Position numbers and translations under genes: made by a program. A DNA stretch of 64,000 bases from Cryptomeria japonica (taxonomy: Eukaryota > Streptophyta > Pinopsida > Cupressales > Cupressaceae), in the NCBI RefSeq assembly GCF_030272615.1, contig NC_081414.1, positions 910,973,009-911,037,008 of the forward strand. Reading direction: 5' to 3'. Of the stretch, positions 55,280 through 64,000 are shown piece by piece. How positions within the stretch are numbered: position 1 is the first letter of the stretch; each line of letters opens with the position of its first letter. Below the pieces are notes generated by a model that searched no databases, was not told the origin of the DNA, and saw only the letters and a list, made by a program, of their open reading frames with translations.

Positions 55280-56739
55280 TGTAGACGTCTAAAATTGGTC
55301 AACGCTTGCGGAGTCATATTTTAACATTGGTGCATTGCCTTATTTTAGGTTTTTGCGTCGCATTAACATTTCTTCTATGTTGTGTACTTGGTCTTTATCA
55401 TTTGCGAGCATCGAGTCCTTCTTTTGCATTCTTCATTTGTCTCGCTTTCGAATTTGGTCTTGTCGATAACAATCTTTAGTCATAATTTTGATCGATCTTA
55501 TCCTGTTGCATCAATGTGCGTGTTCATTTGTCATCATTTTGGACATCGTCAATCCTAATTAGGGTTTTGTCCTCTTTTCAATCTTGTCATCTTGCGATCG
55601 ATTTGTCATCGATCGTTGTCATTTTCAATCTTGTCATCTGGCGATCGATTTGTCATCGATCGTTGTCATTTTCAATCTCGTCATTTTGCAATCGATTTGT
55701 CATCGATCGTTGTCATTTTCAATCTTGTCATTTTGCGATCAATTTGTCATCGATCGTCATCCTTCTCAATCATGTCAATTTGGATCAATTTGTCATTGTT
55801 CCTCATCAATTGGCGCATTTATCAATCAAATCACTTATCAACATTGGTCTTTTATCAGGTCAAAATCATAATCGAATCGACATCAATTATCTTACATCAA
55901 GACCTAATTGTCATCCTTGCATTTCTAATTCATCTTCTAGGGTTTCATGATTTATTCATTTAACCTTGTTTGTCATCTCTCCCTCTAGGTTAAATAGTTT
56001 ATTTATCCTAAGTCTTCTCATCACAATTAAATGTTCATTTAATTGGCTAACTAATTCCTCCCTCTTTTGTGAATTAAATTAATAAATGAAAAATTGTTAA
56101 TTAATTCACTTAATTCCTAATTTCCTCATTTTCTAATTTTCCTAATTCCTAATTTTCTCATTTTCTAATTTCCTAATTTCTAATTCATCTAATTTTCAAT
56201 TTTCTCCTATATTTCTCCTAATTTCATGGGAATGACATAGCAAATTTGTCATAATTTGTCATAATTGACAATCAATCAATTTTGACATAGCAATTTGTCA
56301 TAATTATCAATCAATCAATCTTGCATAGAAAGTGTCAATTTGTCATAATTTGTCATAATTGTCATTCTTGATTTGAAATTTCCATTCAAATCTCCTCATG
56401 CTAATCTTGTCTTTTCTCCAATTTGTCTATAAACTGGTCAAATCAATCACGCTTCTAGTACCCTTATGTTGTCATCTCGTCTTGTCTACTTGCTTTCACA
56501 TCATGCTTATGCACTAGTAGGTGACATCCACAAAACAAAGCTATTTGAAGGAGAAAGAAGGACAATGGATCCACATGAAGGAGACATCTGCATTTTCTTT
56601 GCTTAGTTTTCAATCTTGAATGTCTTGTTTTCATGTTTTCATTGAATGTAATTAGGATTGGTCACTGCAATTGAGTTTTCGTGATTGAACTAGGCTATTG
56701 TTTATGTTGCTTTAATGATTTCCACATTTTCTAGCTACA
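55280..56739 (+). repeat. 5' LTR of the plus-strand Gypsy element
   Basis: Starts TGTAGACGTCTAAAATTGG, resembling the minus-strand Gypsy LTR start TGTATACACCTAAAAATGG, and ends ...CTAGCTACA before the primer site. It contains the 47-bp tandem array and many TTTGTCATAATT words (56250-56370). Confidence 0.75.
55575..55806 (+). repeat. 47-bp tandem repeat, about 4.5 units
   Basis: Units start at 55575, 55622, 55669 and 55716 with an exact 47-base period; a degenerate fifth unit follows. Each holds GATCGATTTGTCATCGATCG, which is nearly palindromic. Because 47 is not a multiple of 3, all three frames show the same peptide words, which explains the overlapping small ORFs here. Confidence 0.9.
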
Positions 56740-56744
56740 TTAAT

Positions 56745-56762
56745 TGGTGAACCCGACGTGAA
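56745..56762 (+). other. Primer-binding site, plus-strand Gypsy
   Basis: TGGTGAACCCGACGTGAA five bases after the LTR end; TGGTGAACCCGACGTGA-like sites occur in plant Gypsy elements. Confidence 0.7.
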
Positions 56763-56862
56763 CTAACCCCCTAACTATGCTTTTGAGTGCTTTTGAGATG
56801 ATTTGCAGGTAAAAAACCCAAGAAACAGGGTAATGCAGGGCTTTCTAAGAACTTTTGCGCCT

Positions 56863-56997
56863 GTGTAGGAGCAATCTACGCCTATGTCAAGCAATCTGCG
56901 CCTATGTCAAGGACATCTGCACCTATGTCAAAGGGATCTGCACCTGTGTTACTGCATTTTGTGCCTGTGTTACTGCATTCTACGCCTGTGTAAGGCC
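56863..56997 (+). repeat. GCGCCTATGT word array in leader
   Basis: Seven copies of (T/A)(G/C)(C/G)(G/A)CCT(A/G)TGT in 135 bases, spaced about 17-24 bases, as in AATCTGCGCCTATGTCAAG. It lies about 100 bases after the primer site, the same place as the CGTACGACA array of the minus-strand Gypsy. Confidence 0.8.
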
Positions 56998-58863
56998 AGA
57001 AACAGAGGTAAAAAGCAATGTTTTTACTTGCAAATTGCTTTGTTTTGCATTCTATTTCTGCTTTTTGGTTTTTCTTTGGTACTGATTCTCTGTGCAACAC
57101 CTTGGCATTACGCATGACAAAGACAAAAAATGAAACTACTAACACATTTTATGCAGGTTCGCTAGTCAAAGACTAAACAAATTAAACTTCTGACTTGGTG
57201 ATTTTGCAGGTTGCCTTATACTCCAACTAAACTTTGTGTTTGTAATTCATAATTAGGCACCTACTATGATTGCTAAGTAGGATGGAATGAACATGTGTTT
57301 GCTTTGATTGTTGATTTTGACATTGGAGTAGGAGAGTATGCTCTCATCCTTCTTAGGGTGATCAGAAATCCAGATCTTCGATACCATTCTCATGGCTTGG
57401 ATTGTTTGTTACCTTTAGAGGGCCTGCCTTCCCGACCATTTGCTTTCTTTTGCAAGCAAGTGATAACTATGAGAAGGGAATGACCCAAAGTGACCACAGC
57501 CAGAGTACCCTGGCATTCTAACTCACTATAAATAAATACCTGATGGGCGAAAGCTTTGAAGGAAGGGTTACGTGGGAATTGCAGTTACCTGGGAAGTGAT
57601 GACCCTTGAACTCTTTCTCATATCAACATCTAAGTAGGACCTCATGGTCTAAATCGTGCTTGCGTGACTACATTTGTTTGGTATCTTGGTGGGCTTAATG
57701 TCTCAATCACGCTTGCGTGACACCAAGGAGTAACGCTTAACATAAATCCTTACTAAACACCTTGTATTTAGAGGCCCAAAATCCTTCTAGTTGCTTGAGA
57801 AGGACAAGTTCGGATACTTGGAAGAGATACTAAGTTCGCCATGGGGAGATTTCCATGGGGACTGATGCTTGGCTTCCCTGAGAAGTGAGTGACGTGGAGG
57901 GGAGCCCATGGGGTCAAGCATCTATGTATTCTCCTTGAATCTCATAATGAGTCTACCTCTCAAGTACCTACTGTCCTTGCCTACCATAAGAAATGTGTGA
58001 ATGAGCATGATTGTCTTGAGTCTAAGTTAAAATATCTTGTCTTCTTTACTTGTCAAAAGTTGAGTTGTGTTTCATTTCAAAAACAAAACAAATTGATTCA
58101 AAACAAGGTTAAACCCAAGAGTTATTTCATTCAACAAACTTCAAAACACCTTCAAACATGGTTATCAAACATTTTTCAAAATCTTGTCTCAACATTCATG
58201 TCACTTAGATTTAGGTTCATCCTAGGTTTTCATTTTGCAAATTCATTGTCAATTACCAAGGTTAAGTTTCACCTAGGTCATACTCCTTTGCATATCAATA
58301 AGGGTCATCCATTTTGCATGTGTCCTCTTGCATTAGAGTAATACCATTTCATAATTCAAACTTAGGTTGACATTGTCATACATTTGCATTTTCATACCCT
58401 AGGTCTCTTCATTAAGTTTAGGTCATTATCATATCATATTAGGGTCATTTGCATAGTAATTGTCCCTTTGCATATAGTGTCAAAACTAGGTTTTGTCATA
58501 CTTGAGTAATCCAAATCTTTGATAAACCCTAAGTCATTGTTAGGAGGTCTAGACCTTATCAAACTTTTGTCTTTTTGTCATCAATGTCGTTTGGTCAAAC
58601 CTAGCTTAGTATCCAAGCATATAGGGGAGACATTGTCATTTTTTCCTTTGTCACTTGGTCCTTTTGTCCTTTGAGGTCTAGACATCATTTCAATTTCCTA
58701 AAGGTCTCTTTTTAGATTTGCATCCCTAAAGGTTTGTCAAAATCTTGAAAAGCAACAAAAACATAGGTTGTATTCTTGTCATAGATTGCATTTTCGTCTA
58801 TTTAGTTTGCATTTAGTTGCATATCATACATCATCCTTTTAAAATCAAAAAATTCCAAAAATA
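56998..58863 (+). other. Long leader, noncoding, partly conserved
   Basis: No gene supported. 57330-57900 is less AT-rich and related to the minus-strand element's leader (48420-49000, reversed), including GGGCCTGCC(C/T)TCCC and the stretch around ACTCACTATAAATAAAT. The later part (57950-58860) has GTCATT-rich sequence. Confidence 0.6.
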
Positions 58864-61725
58864 TTGCATTTGCATAGTGATATGTTTGTTGAAATGAGGT
58901 CTCAATCTTCTTACGAAGCCATGTCATCACAATTGAGCAATCAATCATGTCAATCCAATCTCTACATGTCTCAGAACTTGGATCAAACTTATCATAATGA
59001 TGTAAATGTCCAAATACAAAAACTAGAGGAGAAACTAGCTCAAGAAAATGAGATTTTGGAACAAAGAGTGAAAAACATTGAGAAGAATAGATCACAAATG
59101 TCCAAAATGTTTCAAAAATTTCCAGGTTGAAATCCAAAGATTGAGCCAATTGATGTAAGATCTCTTCTTGAAAGATCAGACATACCAGCTCTCCTCTCAC
59201 AAATAGAGATGATGAAACAATTTCAAGAAAAGAGACAACATCAATTTCAACATTATGTGCCTCCACAACAAGAACAAGAAGGTGTTTACTATCAATCAGA
59301 TTTTCAACCAATACAACCAATGGTTCAATCAATTGTTCAACATATACAACCAATGGTCCAATTTCAACAATATGTCCAACCAACTATACAATGTCAACAA
59401 ATGGTTCAACCAATGGTGGAATATCAACAAGTTCAATCAACATATCAATGTCAACAACCACAACCAAACATTCAAAAACAAAGGTTGCAACATGCACCAA
59501 GCCAAATTTTGAACATGTCAAACCAATTTGAGCAACATCTAGTTCGAAATCAAAACATGACATCAAACCAATACCAAATTCTTGTCAAACAAGTTCAAAT
59601 TCCAGATACAACCATGTCAAAACCTCGAAAGAAAGGTGGCTTTATTGCAAGGATCTTAAGGAATCTACTAAGTGAGTTCTTTGAGGAAGATCAAGATAAT
59701 ACAATTATGTCTAGCAATGCCTCATCCCCCCGCAAACAAATTTACTCTCCAGTGGCATCTATCCCTACACCTTTAGAGGTTTCACAAGAACCTTCCATAT
59801 TGTCCTCATCAAACAATACACCCAAGGATGAAATTATCCAAGGGCTATCCATAATTGATTGCCAAGATAATCCAATTCATGATGCACATCCTTTTCATGT
59901 TTCAGAAATACAAGACCCAATGCCACCATGCACTTTATTGTCATTACCTATTTTAGAGGACCCCATTCGAAGTCCCTCTTCCTCATGTTCAAGCATTGAT
60001 TCCTTGCCAGAATCCATCACAAATGGTCAAAATGCATTTCCTTCATGCCAAAACATTGATTCCTTGTCAGAATCCCCCATGCATATCCAAAGTCCAACCC
60101 CATGTCAAGAGGATAATTTAGAGCATGACGAAACGTGTCTTAAAACAGATCAAGATCAAGATCTTGAAACCTTATCATCCCATCCAATTGTTGACCAGGA
60201 CCCCATCTTCCCAGACACTCATGATGATTCCCCTATTCTTGTCCATCCTATCCAAAGTCCTATTGACACTCCATTCCCCGAGCAAGATCAAGATATCCCA
60301 GTCCATCCAATCCCAAACGATCCCCTTCCATTTCATGAAAAAAATGTCCTTTCAAATCCCATTGGCATTCCACTTCCAAAAAAAGATCAAGATATCCCTT
60401 CCATCCTTTCCAATGATACCATTAAAAGTCAAGAGAAAAGCACCTTTAAAGAGGATTCCAATGATCTTCCTCCTTGTCAAGATCAAATTATTCCTTTAAA
60501 TCCTCCACAAGATCCTTTTGTTCCTCCATCTCCTTGTCCTAATCGCGCATACACACTCCAAGATCCCATTTCTTTTGATGATCCCATTATTTCTCCCATT
60601 CCATCTCTTGAAGAGCCTATCATTGAACCATGTCCACTACAAAATCCTAGTCCCCTTCATGATCCTAATTCCCCTCATGATTCTAACATGTCAGTGCAAG
60701 ATGTTCATGAACCCTCGACATGCATAATGGGTTCTTCCACTTTGGTGCAATCCGATCCACTTCAAGATCTCATTATTTCTCTCATATCATATCCACCTCA
60801 TAATCGACTCGCGTCTTCTTCCCAAAGAAAAGAGTATTCTACAAGTCAAGATATTCATAAAGGCCAAGGGGTAGACCTTCACAAGAAAGAACTCCTCAAT
60901 ATGAAAGAAGATCTTAAGGGTCATGTCTACACAACTCACTCTCAAGACGTTGGTATCCCTCCATCAAAATCAAAACATACACGTTCCCCATCATACTTTC
61001 CATCCATCTTAGGTCCTTATATCCCTTCGTCCTCTATGCAAGGTCAGAAAAGGCACACATCCTTGAGTAAATTTCATCAATCCAAAATAACTCCATTTCA
61101 TTCATATCCATCCATGCATTCCTTTCCTCTTCCAAGCAATTTGGATGCCAAGTATAAACGTCATAAGTCTAGCAATCCACATGTATTCAAGGATCAACAT
61201 GTCCAATATAATTGACATGTCAAAACAAAGAACAATATGATCTATAAAGAAAAAGAAATATCCAAAAGGCCACAAAGGCCCATTGCTCAAAAACAAAATT
61301 CAAAATCTATATGGGTTCCTAAATCCCTTATGCAAGCAATGCACACCAAAGAACAACAAAAGCATGAAAAATCAAAAACTATGTGGATCCCTAAGCAGCT
61401 TCTTGAAGCACAAAAGCCTAAAGAAACATCCAACTTGGCATCCAAAGTTGCTATTCCTCCATCCAACCCTCTCAAATTTGTTCCTCCATCACCTTCTTCA
61501 TCCATTTTGGGCCCTTATGTCCCAAAATCCCAAGCTATTCCTCCATCCAAATCTCACAATCTAAAATCCATTTTTCGTCCATCAATCCACCACCTGTCAA
61601 GGTGTGTTCCAATGTTGATCTTGCCTTCATTTCCATCCACTGAAGCCCAATTCTTCCAATACCCTATCCATTATCCAATGCATATTTTCCATCCTTCGTT
61701 CCCTTTGATCCAATCCTTTGCATAA
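58864..61725 (+). pseudogene. gag: Long gag-like ORF, 954 codons, two TGA stops
   Basis: One frame; TGA at 59128 and 61213 split it into 88, 668 and 162 codons. The N-terminus has a coiled coil (VQIQKLEEKLAQENEILEQR), then a Gln-rich stretch (QPMVQ repeats, 59280-59480). A conserved block follows (MSKPRKKGG, TIMSSNASSPRKQIYSP, EPSILSSSNNTPKDEIIQGL) shared with the minus-strand Gypsy, then a long Pro/Ser/Asp linker. Near the end are repeated motifs KSIWVPKSL and KTMWIPKQL, and ILGPYIPSSS and ILGPYVPKSQ. No CCHC knuckle and no classical gag core. No pol follows. I infer a structural, gag-type or linker protein of a Tat-like Gypsy element. Confidence 0.7.
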
Positions 61726-64000
61726 ATCCTCGCCTTAGTTTCATCTTATTTTCCATGTCCTTATCCTACCAACATCTTTGAGCATACTTTTAAAGGTCAT
61801 GGTCCATTTTTTTTAAGGCTACTATCCAAACAAAAAAAAAGATGCTTGATTCCTTCTTCCATCTCCTATCATGTGTCCATCTTCTATTGAAAACGTCAAA
61901 AAAAAAAAAAAAGTTAAGCAAAAATAATTCGTCCACTGGTGAAAACCTGGCAAACAGGCACCTTGGGAAAGTACCGTGATGAAAACCTGGCAAACAGGCG
62001 TCATGCGTAACCTATGAACTTCTTGCATACCGTACTTGGGGACAGGTTTTATCCTATCATATCCTTTTGTCCTTCATTCTTCCATTATCCTATCGAACCC
62101 CTGTCATTACCCTTCATATCCTATTGTCCCTCATGTCCAATTTCCCTTTCCACCTTTGATCTTGACAAGGTTGAGGATCATCATGAGCATCATGCATCTT
62201 GTTTGCAGCTTTTAGTCTATCATAGCTTTTGGTCTTTATCCATTTGCTTATTACAACCTTTCATCCATATTCCCTGTCTTATTGCAACCTTCAGTCCATG
62301 TCCCTTATCCATTCTTGGTCTTGCTTATCCTATCCATATCTTATCACTGTCCATACACTCTTTTTCATTCCTTGATCTTGATCTGACATAAGGATGCGAA
62401 ATGCAAAACATAGTTTCAAAAGCCTCTTGACATGTCCCTCATGCCATGTCACTGATTTACATTGTCACATCCAGTCTCTTGTCCCATCACGCAATAGCCC
62501 TTGAAAATTGCGTTTGCATTGTCTCCATAATAAAAGGCCTTTGTCTTCCCTCTATCCACCATCATTTCAGAAAGCCTATTTATTCACCTGTCATATTCCT
62601 TGCCTTGCTAGACATTGGGGGCAAAATCATAAAAAAATCAAATAATGTCCTTAAAAAAAAAAAAAAAAAATTGAAAAATGTCTTGAAATAATCATAAAAA
62701 ATTGAAAAATGTCCTTTAAAAAAAATCCAAAAAAATCAAAAAATGTCCTGAAATAAATCCCTAAAAAGTTTTTAAAAGTCCTGAAAAAATGAACAAAAAA
62801 AAAATTGTAAAAACTTGAAAAACAAAAAAAACAAAAAAAAATTTAAATCCAAAAACAAGCATTTTGCAATAAATGATCCCTTTGTGCATAGACCGATCGC
62901 TAAGCATACATCCAATGGCAATCAATCCAACATTGTACTTTAACTGAAATGGCACATTCACAAATGAACTTTTTCAATCAAACCAGACATTCAAACTGAT
63001 CACAATTGTCATATCAATCGAACGTTAACATCAATGTCCTTTGACCTTGTCGCTACTATCATGGGTCTTATACAAGGTGTGGTATACTCAAAACTAGACT
63101 GTGTCCTGTCTTAGACGAGGTACTGCATGTCCTGAAACCAGATAGCATGATCGTCCTATCGACACTTTCAACTTTTGACAATGAAGATCAAGATGTTTGT
63201 TTGACTTGTTGGAATTAGCAAGTCTTATCATTTATTGATTTATATTTGATCATGTTCCTATGTTGCTCGATGATGTCACTGAGTGATTTAAAGTGTCTAG
63301 GATGGTTCATGGTCCCTTTCCTTTTTGTTGTGATTGTTGTTTGTGGAATGTTTGTCACAAACTGGGGCAACTATATCATTGGGTGTCTGTGATAAGTACG
63401 TTCGCTTTGTGAACGCCGCACATACCTCGACCCTTGATGTATGCACCCTAGGATGCTTCACTCATTCCTTGTGTGCGATGTGTCTGTCTTTTGCAAAAAG
63501 GGTTGCATTTCAGCTCTGGCCTTCAATGCCATGATGCTATGCGTCCGTTTTGCTACATTAAATAAAGGTTCTCACCTACAAAGTGCATTACTAAAAGCAA
63601 GTTTTCCTTCATCTCTAACTATCCTCTATCTAATTTCTTCTTACTAACATTTCTTCCATCAGTTTGGGCAATCAGTTCAGTCTAGTTCTCTGATCTCCAC
63701 AAGAAAACACATATGTTGCATCCTGCATTCATTGGTTAGTACATTTGCATTACATCAAGCATCACATCAAGCATTCTATCCATTTCATATTATAAATGCA
63801 TCAAAAGCACATAAAAATACATTCATCAACAGTGCATAAGATATCCATGCATGGAAAGTGAACATATGTCATAACACATTGCATCCCATCATATCGATGC
63901 ATATCATATCATATATCACAATGATATCGGAGTACAAAATTGGACTGTCTGTCCTAAGTATGGCCTACAGGCTGACTACATAATGTCAACTGTCTGTCAT
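61726..64000. other. Noncoding 3' part of the plus-strand element
   Basis: No gene. The 20-bp sequence TGAAAACCTGGCAAACAGGC occurs at 61940-61959 and again at 61980-61999. From 62625 to 62830 A-rich units with AAAATGTCCT(T/G) recur about every 35-45 bases. GGGGGCAAAATC at 62619-62630 resembles a purine tract but is not followed by an LTR start. From 63000 to 64000 I see nothing further. Confidence 0.5.

Larger units (their letters stand above)
55280..64000 (+). mobile_element. Gypsy-type LTR element, plus strand, running off the window
   Basis: LTR (55280-56739), primer site, word array, leader related to that of the minus-strand Gypsy, and a 954-codon gag-like frame. No protease, RT or integrase appears up to 64000. 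The 3' LTR is outside the window, so pol may simply lie further right, but 2.3 kb after the ORF are noncoding. It inserted into copy B; the left flank is ATTTG. Confidence 0.8.

Noticed and set aside
55575-55806. CRISPR-like array
   Set aside because: Units are contiguous without unique spacers, the surroundings are plant retroelement DNA, and there are no cas genes.
55516-55963. Three overlapping ORFs of 95-144 codons with the same peptide words
   Set aside because: They are a by-product of the 47-bp tandem repeat, whose period is not a multiple of three.
57295-58341. ORFs of 62 and 150 codons as genes
   Set aside because: They lie in the noncoding leader of the plus-strand Gypsy, have no domain, and the counterpart in the minus-strand element is not open.
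62619-62630. Purine tract and 3' LTR start near 62630
   Set aside because: GGGGGCAAAATC looks like the tract, but the sequence that follows does not begin like the LTR at 55280.
1-64000. An intact host gene or a new defence/biosynthetic system
   Set aside because: All longer frames are explained by retroelements or their accessory ORFs. I found no intron-exon gene model or gene cluster that I could support.

Overview
The window looks like plant nuclear heterochromatin-type DNA. It contains almost nothing except LTR retrotransposons and one LINE, nested inside one another, and I found no intact host gene, rRNA, tRNA gene or CRISPR array. The long LTRs (1.3-2.5 kb), Tat-like Ty3/Gypsy elements carrying an extra RNase H domain, and Copia elements primed by initiator tRNA-Met point to a large-genome plant. 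A gymnosperm is my guess, but the sequence alone does not prove it.

Layout. At the left edge lies a minus-strand LTR (about 185-597) inserted into a decayed unknown coding repeat (copy A, 1111-2620, minus strand). A related copy B lies at 54016-55279, also on the minus strand. Between them sits the main stack. An old Ty3/Gypsy element runs from about 18457 to 50885, in the order LTR, primer site, gag, protease, an archaeal-type RNase H domain, RT, RNase H, integrase, LTR. Its LTR-like repeat contains a roughly 500-codon accessory ORF that continues upstream of 18457. That upstream part was split by a Copia element at 4464-18362 (target duplication GCATG). The Copia 5' LTR was then split by a second, pol-less Copia-like element at 4507-11182 (target duplication ATATT). 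The Gypsy body took four more hits: a LINE at 22743-30730 (perfect 18-bp target duplication, in the protease active site); a decayed minus-strand Copia at 33081-37989 (in RNase H); a minus-strand solo Copia LTR at about 39618-41271 (in the integrase tail); and an RT-less minus-strand Gypsy at 43478-50612 (in the 3' LTR, with a 172-bp target deletion).

From 50886 to 53307 there is noncoding, GGAT-rich DNA with one more minus-strand Gypsy LTR end. From 55280 to the window edge runs a plus-strand Gypsy element: LTR, primer site, leader, and a 954-codon gag-like ORF with two stops. Its leader is related to that of the RT-less minus-strand element.

How the parts work together. The Copia, Gypsy and LINE reading frames would once have encoded capsid (gag), protease, integrase, RT and RNase H. 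The pol-less elements must depend on enzymes supplied by others. A recurring theme is large accessory proteins of unknown function: in the pol-less Copia-like element, in the Gypsy LTR, in the flanking copies A and B, and as a third ORF downstream of RNase H inside the LINE. Nearly all frames are broken mainly by nonsense changes at conserved Gln, Trp and Arg codons. That pattern fits long-term methylation-driven C-to-T decay.
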